The notes beneath the pieces were generated by a model. That model saw only the letters and a program-made list of their open reading frames with translations, did not search any database and was not told the origin of the DNA. DNA of 64,000 nucleotides from a bacterium (GTDB lineage Bacteria; Chloroflexota; Dormibacteria; Dormibacterales; Dormibacteraceae): positions 248,001 to 312,000 of the forward strand of contig SCQL01000031.1 of assembly GCA_004299235.1 (NCBI GenBank). Reading direction: 5' to 3'. A program made the position numbers and the translations under genes. Below are positions 42,950 through 51,529 of the stretch, in pieces; position 1 is the stretch's first letter; the number at the start of each line of letters is the position of its first letter.

Positions 42950-44827
42950 TTACGAAGCTCTTATCGCGTCGCGGTCGGCGCGGTAGAACTTCATGATCTG
43001 CACGGCGATGGGGGCCGCCTCCACCTCGGAGAGCTCGCCCCGCTCGACGAAGACCGACATCGCAATCTCCGGCTGGGCGAAGGGGGCGAAGAAAACGAAC
43101 CAGGCATGGGTCGGCAGATCCAGACCGCTCCCGCCCCACTGCGCGGTCCCGGTCTTGCCGCCGCCGTCGGCCGGCACGCCGGCCGCGCGGAACCAGTAAT
43201 TCATGTTGTACGGGCGGTTGATCTCCTCTCGCATGCCCTCGCGCACCGCCTGGATGTTCGCGGCGGACGCGGGCACCATGCCGGTGACCTCCGCATGCTC
43301 CGACTGGACGACGCGGCCGGACGCGTCGCGGACCGCATGCACCAACGTCGGTCGAAGCACCTGTCCGCCGTTGGCCAGCGCGGCGGCATAGACGGCCTGG
43401 TTGAGCGGTGTCGTCAGCAGGTAGGACTGGCCGATGCCCAGCGTGATCGTGTCGCCCTCGGTCCACCGGCACGCGTCGGCATTCAGGTCGGGGACGCCGC
43501 ACCGCAATTGCTTCCAGATCCGATCCGGCACCAGTCCCGGCATCACCCCGGGCATCTCGATGCCCTTCGTCTCGCCAAACCCATAAGCCCGCGCGTATCG
43601 GGCCAGCGTCACGTCGCCGACCATCGCCGCGACCTGGTAGAAGAACGTGTCGCACGACGTCGCGAGGGCCTTGGCGACGTTCATGTCTCCAAGGCTGTAG
43701 CTGGCCCAGTTGTGGTAGATCCAGCCGCCGACGTTGATGTAGCTCGGACAGCTCAGCAGCGTCTGGGCGGTGATCTTGCCTTCCTGCAGGCCCGCGGTCG
43801 CGGTGACCATCTTGAACGTGGATCCCGGCGCGTACTGGCCCGCGATGGCACGGTTCAAAAGCGGCCGGTTGGGGTCCGAGATGAGCCGGCTGTAATCCGC
43901 TTTGCTGATCCCATGGGTGAACAGGTTGGTGTCGTATCCGGGCAGGCTCACGAGCGCGAGCACCTCGCCCGTCCTGGGATCAATCACCACCGAGGCGCCC
44001 GCGGCCTTGTGGTCGCGGACCAATCCCGCGGCCAGCGCCTGTGCGGTCGCCCTCTGCAGCGCGGCGTCGAGGCTGAGATAGACGGAGAGGCCCGGGACGG
44101 CGGCTTGGGTGGCAAGCGTCTTCACGACCTGGCCGCGGGCGTCGACCTCGACATCGGCCCAACCGTCCTTGCCGCGCAGCTGCGATTCGAGGCCGGCCTC
44201 GACCCCGACCTTGCCGGTGACCTCGTCGGGCTGGTAGCCGAGCCGCCCGAGCTCCCTGACCTCTGAGTCATCGAGCGGGCCGACGTATCCGACCACGTGG
44301 CCGAAGATCAGCGGGTCGACATACGTCCTGACCTCGCGCCGCTGGATGGCGACGCCCGCCAGCTCGGGCAGCCGCTCGTTGATTGCCAGCTCCTGCGCCT
44401 GGGTGAGGTCGGTTCCGACCCGCGCGGCTCCATATGGGTCGGCGGCGGCCAGCGTCCCGGCCAGCCTTTCCTCCGGCACTCCGATGATGCGCGCGAGCTC
44501 GGCCAGCTCGGCCGTCCGCGCGACCGCGTCCACCGGCAGCTGCGCCGGCACCACCCGCAGCTCCCAGACCGGGCTGTTCGCGACCAGGGGCACGCCGTGG
44601 CGGTCGTAGATGATGCCGCGGTCGGCCTCGAGGACGACGCGGTGCACGGTGTTGGCGCGCGCGAGGCCGGCCAATCGCGCCCCGTCGTGGACCTGCAGCA
44701 GCGCCAGCTTGACCGAGAGCACGCCGACCGCGAGCACCGCGAGCGCCGCGGCCGCGACAAGCCGCGCCGACCAGCGCGCCCGGGGGGTGGCGCCGCCGAG
44801 CTCGACCCACCTGCCCGGATCGATCAA
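42950..44827 (-). CDS. mrdA: Penicillin-binding protein 2 (class B transpeptidase)
   Basis: A 625-residue class B PBP for lateral-wall growth, with an N-terminal membrane helix (AALAVLAVGVLSVKLALL) and a PBP dimer domain. The transpeptidase has SxxK in APGSTFKM, SxN in ATSCDTFF, and KTG in GGKTGTAQWGG. TTG 44827 overlaps the mreD stop (TTGA) and has a GGAG ribosome site upstream. Longer upstream frame is mreD shadow. Confidence 0.95.
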   Translation of the reverse strand: MIDPGRWVELGGATPRARWSARLVAAAALAVLAVGVLSVKLALLQVHDGARLAGLARANTVHRVVLEADRGIIYDRHGVPLVANSPVWELRVVPAQLPVDAVARTAELAELARIIGVPEERLAGTLAAADPYGAARVGTDLTQAQELAINERLPELAGVAIQRREVRTYVDPLIFGHVVGYVGPLDDSEVRELGRLGYQPDEVTGKVGVEAGLESQLRGKDGWADVEVDARGQVVKTLATQAAVPGLSVYLSLDAALQRATAQALAAGLVRDHKAAGASVVIDPRTGEVLALVSLPGYDTNLFTHGISKADYSRLISDPNRPLLNRAIAGQYAPGSTFKMVTATAGLQEGKITAQTLLSCPSYINVGGWIYHNWASYSLGDMNVAKALATSCDTFFYQVAAMVGDVTLARYARAYGFGETKGIEMPGVMPGLVPDRIWKQLRCGVPDLNADACRWTEGDTITLGIGQSYLLTTPLNQAVYAAALANGGQVLRPTLVHAVRDASGRVVQSEHAEVTGMVPASAANIQAVREGMREEINRPYNMNYWFRAAGVPADGGGKTGTAQWGGSGLDLPTHAWFVFFAPFAQPEIAMSVFVERGELSEVEAAPIAVQIMKFYRADRDAIRAS

Positions 44828-45324
44828 GCGGACTCCACCCCTCCCGCGATGGGCGCCTGGAGCCGGCGGATGAGGAGCAGGGCCGCGGGCATCAGGAGAG
44901 CGTTGTAGACGGACGCCGCGATCGCCAGCTGCAGCGCGACGCCGAGCGGCGGCACGGGGAGGCCGAGCGTGTCGTCGACGCCGATCAGGATGAACGAGTA
45001 GAGAGCCGTGCTCAGCGCGGCCGACAGGGCCGGGTGCACCGGGCTTTCGCGGTCGAGGTTGCGCGTCCAGAACCCGGTGAGGTACGCACCGGCGAGGAGG
45101 GCCAGCGCATGGGGTCCGAGCGGACCGGGGGCGGTGAGATCGAGGAGCACGCCCGCGACGCATGCCCAGAGGAGCCCCGCGCGGACGCCCGTCGTCCAGG
45201 TGACGCCGATCACCGCCAGCAGCGCGAGGTTGGGAAACGCCCCCGCGACCTCGAGGCGCGGCGCCCAGGTCACCTGCACCAGCACGGCGGCGACCAAAAG
45301 GCCGGCCCCCAGCAGCCGTCTCAT
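44824..45324 (-). CDS. mreD: Rod-shape-determining protein MreD
   Basis: A 166-residue membrane protein of about five hydrophobic segments (for example LLVAAVLVQVTWAP, LALLAVIGVTWTTGVRAGLLWA) with the MreD-like LLDLTAPGPLGPHALALL. ATG 45324 overlaps the mreC stop by 4 bases. It is part of the elongasome operon. Confidence 0.9.
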   Translation of the reverse strand: MRRLLGAGLLVAAVLVQVTWAPRLEVAGAFPNLALLAVIGVTWTTGVRAGLLWACVAGVLLDLTAPGPLGPHALALLAGAYLTGFWTRNLDRESPVHPALSAALSTALYSFILIGVDDTLGLPVPPLGVALQLAIAASVYNALLMPAALLLIRRLQAPIAGGVESA

Positions 45325-46136
45325 GCCGGGATGAAGTCGGTGACCACGAGCACCAGGCTGAGGCTCGCGGGATCGTTGACCCAGGCCACCGACGCCTGGT
45401 CTGCGGTCGCCGAGTCGCGGTGGTCGACACCCGCCACCTCGCCCACCACCAGCCCGCGCGGATAGCCGCCGCCGACCCCGCTGGTGATGGCCCACTCGCC
45501 GCTGGCCGGGATCACGCCCAAGCGGTGCTCGATCTGGAGCTGGAGCGCGGCGGGTCCGCCCGTGACCGTGCCCTCGAGCTCGGACCTCGAGAGAAAGACA
45601 TTGACGCGGCTTTGGGGATCCGCGAGCGTCTGGACGATGGCGGCGTGGGGACCCGCTTCGCGCACACGTCCGACCAAACCCGCGCCGCTGGCGACGATCA
45701 TGCCGGGCTGGACGCCGTCCGCCGTCCCGCGGTCGATCTCGAGCGTGCGGCTGAAACCGTCCGGGCCGCGGCCGACCACCTGCGCCGCGACCAGGTGGCG
45801 GCCATACGAGCGCTCGAAGTCAAGCGCCTTGCGGAGCGCGGCGTTGTCCCGCCCCGCCGCGCTGAGCTCGGCGACCTCGCGCCGCAGGACTTCGTTCTCG
45901 GACTGCAGGCGCCGGTTCTCGGCACGCAGCGCCAGGACATCTCCGAAACCTGACACGACCCGGTCGACCTGGCCCGCCGCCACCGTCATTCCGGACTCAA
46001 GCGGTGCGAGCAGGCTCTTGGCCTCGCCCCGTGCGCCCGTGGCCCACGATTGCTGGCTCAGCATGGCCAGCAGCAGCATCGCGGCCCCTAGAGTCAGGAA
46101 GAGCCCCGTCGACCTGGACCGGGTCCCTCCGTGCAT
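45321..46136 (-). CDS. mreC: Rod-shape-determining protein MreC
   Basis: 271 residues: N-terminal membrane segment (GLFLTLGAAMLLLAML), a coiled coil (ALRAENRRLQSENEVLRREVAEL), then the MreC beta domain with SRTLEIDRGTADGVQPGMIV and GLVGRV. It scaffolds the elongasome outside the membrane. ATG 46136, 10 bases after mreB. Confidence 0.95.
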   Translation of the reverse strand: MHGGTRSRSTGLFLTLGAAMLLLAMLSQQSWATGARGEAKSLLAPLESGMTVAAGQVDRVVSGFGDVLALRAENRRLQSENEVLRREVAELSAAGRDNAALRKALDFERSYGRHLVAAQVVGRGPDGFSRTLEIDRGTADGVQPGMIVASGAGLVGRVREAGPHAAIVQTLADPQSRVNVFLSRSELEGTVTGGPAALQLQIEHRLGVIPASGEWAITSGVGGGYPRGLVVGEVAGVDHRDSATADQASVAWVNDPASLSLVLVVTDFIPA

Positions 46137-46146
46137 GGCGTGTGCC

Positions 46147-47187
<1,041 letters not shown>

Positions 47188-47308
47188 GGAAGTCAGCAGG
47201 TTCAAGGCGCTTGGAAGGCGTGAGGCAAATGTGGTGGGTCGCGCCGGATCATACACCCCCTTGCGGTGTTTTCCACAGGCGCACCCCACATACGGGGCCC
47301 GGTTGTAA

Positions 47309-48118
47309 CTAGCGCGACACCATCGAGGTCACCAGGACGAGCCCCAGAACCACCGCCGCATAAGGTGGCACCGCCCGCATGTAGAGTCTGCGCGCGATCG
47401 CCGCGCCGCGCCGGTTCATCAGGGCTCCCGACCCCAGCACCACCGCGGCGACGAGCAAGCTGATGCCGAAAAAACGCAGCACGCCGGCCGGGTCGTCGCC
47501 GGACGGCGGAAAAAACAACGTCGTGAACAGCGCGCAGTAAGGCAACCAGCACCACGCGCGTGCGGCATCCAGCCGCTCGCCGGGGTGCCGGTCGCCAGGC
47601 GGTGGAAGGGGCCACAGGCGCAGCAACGCGGGCAAGCAGACCAGGAAGAGAAAACCGCACGCCACCTTGAGGGGTAGGAGGGCGGGCACCAAGACGTTGC
47701 CCAACACCTGAGGTCGCAGGCTCTCAGGCTGCACGGCGGGGCCGAGCACGGCGAGCAGCCAGCAGAACTGGATCACGAGCAGAGAGCCTGGTTCCGGGAC
47801 GAGGTCGACGGTCAGCGCCAGCTCGGCCCAGGCCGTGAAGGCGAGCGCGATCGCCGCAACGACGAGGTTGCGTTCATCCGACATCATCGGGTTGAACGGA
47901 GCCGACACCTGGACCGCGGCGAGGATCGAGCACAGCGCGACCGTCGCCAGCACAGGGGTGGGGCGCCGCCGCAGCCAATCGGGCAGGGCCCACCGACGGC
48001 GCGTGATCGCCGTCCAGGCGATCTCCACGAGGGCGCCGAAGGCGATCACGGTGAGCAGCCCCGGGTACAGCAGCAGCGCCGCCGAGTGCGACGCCAGCGC
48101 CGACAGGACCTGGATCAC
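47309..48118 (-). CDS. Membrane protein resembling NuoH / hydrogenase-4 subunit C
   Basis: A 269-residue protein with about eight membrane segments. Resembles NuoH-like subunits that anchor hydrogenase or quinone modules (motifs LLLYPGLLTVIAFGALVEIA and SDERNLVVAAIALAFTAWAELAL). The match is judged by size, topology and neighbours, since strict NuoH catalytic motifs are not evident. GTG 48118 overlaps the stop of the preceding gene (GTGA). Last of a four-gene set of complex-I-like membrane subunits. Confidence 0.6.
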   Translation of the reverse strand: MIQVLSALASHSAALLLYPGLLTVIAFGALVEIAWTAITRRRWALPDWLRRRPTPVLATVALCSILAAVQVSAPFNPMMSDERNLVVAAIALAFTAWAELALTVDLVPEPGSLLVIQFCWLLAVLGPAVQPESLRPQVLGNVLVPALLPLKVACGFLFLVCLPALLRLWPLPPPGDRHPGERLDAARAWCWLPYCALFTTLFFPPSGDDPAGVLRFFGISLLVAAVVLGSGALMNRRGAAIARRLYMRAVPPYAAVVLGLVLVTSMVSR

Positions 48119-49338
48119 TGGAGCCCCGCTAAGCTGAGGACCGGCTGCGGATAAAGACCGATGGCGACGTTGAGGGCGAGCACGATGCCGACTCCCAGCG
48201 CTTGCCGCCCGCGCGGCAATCCCAGGCTCCGGCCGAGCCGCAGCGAGGGCGGAAGCCACAGCAGCATGCCGATCGCGAGCACCAGCGCCAGCGGCCAGTA
48301 GATCTGGGTCGCGCCGCGCAGCAGCAGCACGCGAGCCGTAAAGCCGGCAAACGGCGCCGACCCAGCAAGCACGGCGGCGACCAGAAGGTTGACGGGGCGA
48401 TCGGTCGGCGCCTTCTCTCGAAGCGCCGGCCGCGACCAGAGATAAAGCGGCAGGCGGCTGAGCATGATGCCGTAGAGCACGAGCAGGGCCGCCGCCTGTC
48501 CGTCGGCGACGGCGAGTCCGAACCCGCACAGCGCGAGGCCCCAATCGGCCATGAACGAGTAATGCCACGCGGCCGCGCCGTTTTCGGTTCGCCACGAGGC
48601 CACGCTCCCCCACGCCATGTTGAGCAACCCCAGGCCGATGAGCATGGCGCCGAACGCCGCGCCGGCCTCCGCGGGCAAGACCTCTTGCGCGCGCGAAAGC
48701 ACGACCGAGGCCAGGAGGGGACCGACAAACGCGATCCAAGCGATTGGCGACGCGGCCGCGGCCTCTTCCGGGTCGAACTCGTGGATGTATGGCAGCAGTC
48801 CGATGCCGGCCACCAGCCCCGCCACCAACCCGACCGCGGCGAACCGTTGCAGGATTGCCGGCCCCTCGAAGCGCGCGAAGGCGAGGGCCAGCGCGAGCAG
48901 CGCCACCGCCAGGATGGGCGCCCGCAGCCGGGACGCAAATGCCCGCCTCCCGGACAGCCCCGCGTGCAGCGCGGCCAGCGCGAGTAGGACGAGGACCACC
49001 ACGTCCACGCTGGGGGCGGCCGCGATGGCGGCCATGCCGGCCAGACCGGCAAGTCCCCGGGTGAGCACTGCCGCTCGCGGCACTCGCGACGGTGCCAGCG
49101 CGACGGCCAGCGCCAGCGCCGCGGCGGCGGCGATGAGCAGGGCGCGGCTCGGAGCAGACAGGGCGAGCGAGATGCCGAGCTGCTGCGACGCAAGGCCCGG
49201 CGTGGCCAGCACGATCATGGCCACACCCGCCAGGCCGAGCGCCCCTCCGGCGGCCAGGGCGGCCTGTGGTCGCCTGCGCAGCGCCGCGGTGCAGACCGCG
49301 CCCACAGCCGGCAGGCCGACCGCCAGCTCAGGCTGCAC
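48115..49338 (-). CDS. Complex-I/antiporter-like membrane subunit (NuoN/NuoM-like, divergent)
   Basis: A 407-residue polytopic membrane protein (about 12 hydrophobic segments), Ala/Leu-rich, of the antiporter-like fold. A charged HEFDPEEAA loop and RLPLYLWSRPALREKAPTDRPVNLL (cf. the proton-channel LPLHLWLPxA motif of NuoL/M/N) are visible. It overlaps the next gene at both ends. Divergent relative to typical NuoN. Confidence 0.65.
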   Translation of the reverse strand: MQPELAVGLPAVGAVCTAALRRRPQAALAAGGALGLAGVAMIVLATPGLASQQLGISLALSAPSRALLIAAAAALALAVALAPSRVPRAAVLTRGLAGLAGMAAIAAAPSVDVVVLVLLALAALHAGLSGRRAFASRLRAPILAVALLALALAFARFEGPAILQRFAAVGLVAGLVAGIGLLPYIHEFDPEEAAAASPIAWIAFVGPLLASVVLSRAQEVLPAEAGAAFGAMLIGLGLLNMAWGSVASWRTENGAAAWHYSFMADWGLALCGFGLAVADGQAAALLVLYGIMLSRLPLYLWSRPALREKAPTDRPVNLLVAAVLAGSAPFAGFTARVLLLRGATQIYWPLALVLAIGMLLWLPPSLRLGRSLGLPRGRQALGVGIVLALNVAIGLYPQPVLSLAGLQ

Positions 49339-49870
49339 GCGGCTCTGTCAGAGGTACGACCGTGACCCCGGCTGCGATCAAGGCGCCGATGATGAACGGC
49401 GCGGGCCCCGGCGTCATCGCGCCGAGGCCGGTCGCCGCGGCCATCGCCAGCGCCAAGGCCGAGACCGCCGTCAGCACGACCGTGGTGTGGCTGCCGGCCA
49501 GCACTCGCGCCGTCATCAGTCCGATGACGGTCAGGGTGGCAAAGCGAACTGCCACGCCGGGCCCGGTGGTGACGGAGACCGCAACCCACAGTGCGACCAA
49601 TCCGGCCGCGACGCACAGCACCATGCGCGGCGTCGAGCCCGGCGGCATCAAGCCCCAACCCGGGCGGCCTGACCGCAACCGCCGCCATGCGGCCAGCGTG
49701 CCGCCGCCGAAAATCGCGATGACGGCAAGCCAGTCTCCCCACTCGAGCGCCGCCAGGCCAACCGTCAGCAGCCCGAGTCCCAACGCCAGCCCACGACGGC
49801 CATCCGAAAGCACGATCACCGCGGCGCCCGACCAGGCGAGGAGCGCTGCCGCCGCCTCGATCACAGCCAC
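49328..49870 (-). CDS. Small membrane protein, HyfE/NuoK-like position
   Basis: A 180-residue protein of about six hydrophobic segments (AVIEAAAALLAWSGAAVIVLS, VGLAALEWGDWLAVIAIFGG). GTG 49870 starts one base after the stop of the preceding antiporter-like gene, and it overlaps the next gene by 11 bases. By position and topology it resembles HyfE/NuoK small subunits, but no diagnostic motif was seen. Confidence 0.5.
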   Translation of the reverse strand: MAVIEAAAALLAWSGAAVIVLSDGRRGLALGLGLLTVGLAALEWGDWLAVIAIFGGGTLAAWRRLRSGRPGWGLMPPGSTPRMVLCVAAGLVALWVAVSVTTGPGVAVRFATLTVIGLMTARVLAGSHTTVVLTAVSALALAMAAATGLGAMTPGPAPFIIGALIAAGVTVVPLTEPRAA

Positions 49871-49871
49871 A

Positions 49872-51521
49872 TCAGCGACTGACCGCGAAAGCCAGCGCGA
49901 CCAGGGCCGCGAGCCACAGCACGGGCCGGCCGCCCGTCGCCGCCGCCTCGAGCGCGCGCAGGTTGAGAATCGAGCGGTACTGCTCCGGCACCGCCGCCGA
50001 CCGGACCAGCTCCCTGGCGCGCGCGATCCCGCCGGCGCCCGGGACCGCAAAAAGGGGCGGCCGGGCTTGCCCGCGCACCTGGGCCGCGCCGGCGAAGCCG
50101 TAAGCCAGGACGCCGAGCACGAGCAGCGGCGCCAAAAGCGTCAGCGCCGGGAGGACGGTGGAGACGGTCACCACCGACGTGAGACTTCCGCTCAGAGCGC
50201 CGGCCAGCGGCATGACGTTCGCCTGCGCCGGGTTCGCGAACACCGACTGGAGCGCCGCGAGTGCGGGACCGGCGACCAGGGTCAGAGCGGCGATGGCCAT
50301 CGCCACGCGGGGATGCGTCTCCCTCGCCGCATGCCCACGGCCTGCCGGCAGGCCGACCGCGCGCGCGGCCGCCACCATCCAGACGACCCAGGCGGCCGCG
50401 CCGGCGATGCCGATGAGGCCGATGAAGTCTCCGCCTTCGAAGGTCGCCTCGATGCCGATGACGCGCGCTCCGAACGTCAGACCTGGCGGCAGCCCGACGG
50501 CGGCCGCGATCGTGATCAGCGATGCGGGTCCCGCGCGGTCGGGGAGCAATGACAGGCAGGCGGTCAACGCGCCGGCGGTCGCGAGGGTGATGAGGCCCGC
50601 CACCAGGCCGAGCGGGGTGCCGAGCGCGATGGTCATCAGAGCGAAGCCGCCGAGTCCCGGGATCACCTCGCCGAAGAACTCGCGCCGGGTCGCCGCCGCT
50701 TGGGCTCGCGCTGCCGCACCGAGCGCGACCAGCATGCCGAGCAGTGCGAGGCCGGCGTTGAGAAGCGGCTGCGGATACCGGCCGCCCCCCATCTCGTACG
50801 CGCGGACCAGCAGGTACAGGCCCAGCGGATACAGCGTCGCCACGGTCATGCCGGCGGCGCGAAGCGAGGGTCGCGACCACAGCTGCGCCGGCCATGAGCG
50901 CCACGGGAACAGGCCCGATGCCATCAGGGCGGCCACCGCGACGAGGGAGAAAACCGGAACGGTCATGGACGAGACCGGGATGGCGGCGTAGGCCGCGGTG
51001 CCTCCACGCACCTGCAGGATGACGCCGGCCCAGCTCAGGGCCAGCCACGCGGCGAGCAGCATGCCCCAGGGGGGTCGGGGTGCGCGGATGTCCTCGGTAT
51101 CCAGCTGCACGACCGCCAAGGTCGCCGCGGTGCCGCCGGCGATCGCCGTCAGGACGACACCGCCCGCTTCGATCGCCGCCATCGCCGCCGCGACGCCGAG
51201 CGCCGCGACGGTCGACTCCTGCCAGGTTCGGGGTTGCAGGGTCAGCAGGATGGCGGCGGGCGCCAGGACGATGAGCCCAAAGGCGAATGCGACGGCGTCG
51301 ATTCGAAGCGCGAGCGCGGTCCCGAAGCCCAGGGGCCCCAGGTTCAGCTCCTGGGTCGCACGCACGGGCAGCCACAGGATGAGAAGCGCCAGCACCGCGC
51401 TCCAGGCCCCGATGCCGGCCATCATCCGGCCCGGCCTGACATTGATCAGGCCGCATGCGGCGGTCACGGCCGCGGCGATGAGCGGCAGGAGAATGGGCGC
51501 GAGTAGGGCGATTGGCGGCAT
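49872..51521 (-). CDS. Complex-I/antiporter-like membrane subunit (NuoL/NuoM/HyfB-like)
   Basis: A 549-residue polytopic protein with about 14 membrane segments, similar in size and layout to NuoL/M and HyfB proton-translocating subunits. A proton-path-like stretch reads SGLFPWRSWPAQLWSRPSLRAAG, matching FPFHxWLPxAHxAP in position. ATG 51521 is 8 bases after valS. First gene of the four-gene membrane module. Peripheral (NADH, FeS or hydrogenase) subunits are absent nearby. Confidence 0.7.
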   Translation of the reverse strand: MPPIALLAPILLPLIAAAVTAACGLINVRPGRMMAGIGAWSAVLALLILWLPVRATQELNLGPLGFGTALALRIDAVAFAFGLIVLAPAAILLTLQPRTWQESTVAALGVAAAMAAIEAGGVVLTAIAGGTAATLAVVQLDTEDIRAPRPPWGMLLAAWLALSWAGVILQVRGGTAAYAAIPVSSMTVPVFSLVAVAALMASGLFPWRSWPAQLWSRPSLRAAGMTVATLYPLGLYLLVRAYEMGGGRYPQPLLNAGLALLGMLVALGAAARAQAAATRREFFGEVIPGLGGFALMTIALGTPLGLVAGLITLATAGALTACLSLLPDRAGPASLITIAAAVGLPPGLTFGARVIGIEATFEGGDFIGLIGIAGAAAWVVWMVAAARAVGLPAGRGHAARETHPRVAMAIAALTLVAGPALAALQSVFANPAQANVMPLAGALSGSLTSVVTVSTVLPALTLLAPLLVLGVLAYGFAGAAQVRGQARPPLFAVPGAGGIARARELVRSAAVPEQYRSILNLRALEAAATGGRPVLWLAALVALAFAVSR

Positions 51522-51529
51522 GCGCCCGT

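Noticed and set aside
41542-42996. Plus-strand frame of 484 codons opposite rodA
   Set aside because: Composition is shadow-like (Gln/Arg/His-rich) and rodA on the other strand has clear SEDS motifs.
47269-47277. DnaA-box-like TTTTCCACA upstream of mreB
   Set aside because: Single match with no cluster of boxes or AT-rich region, so no replication origin is claimed.
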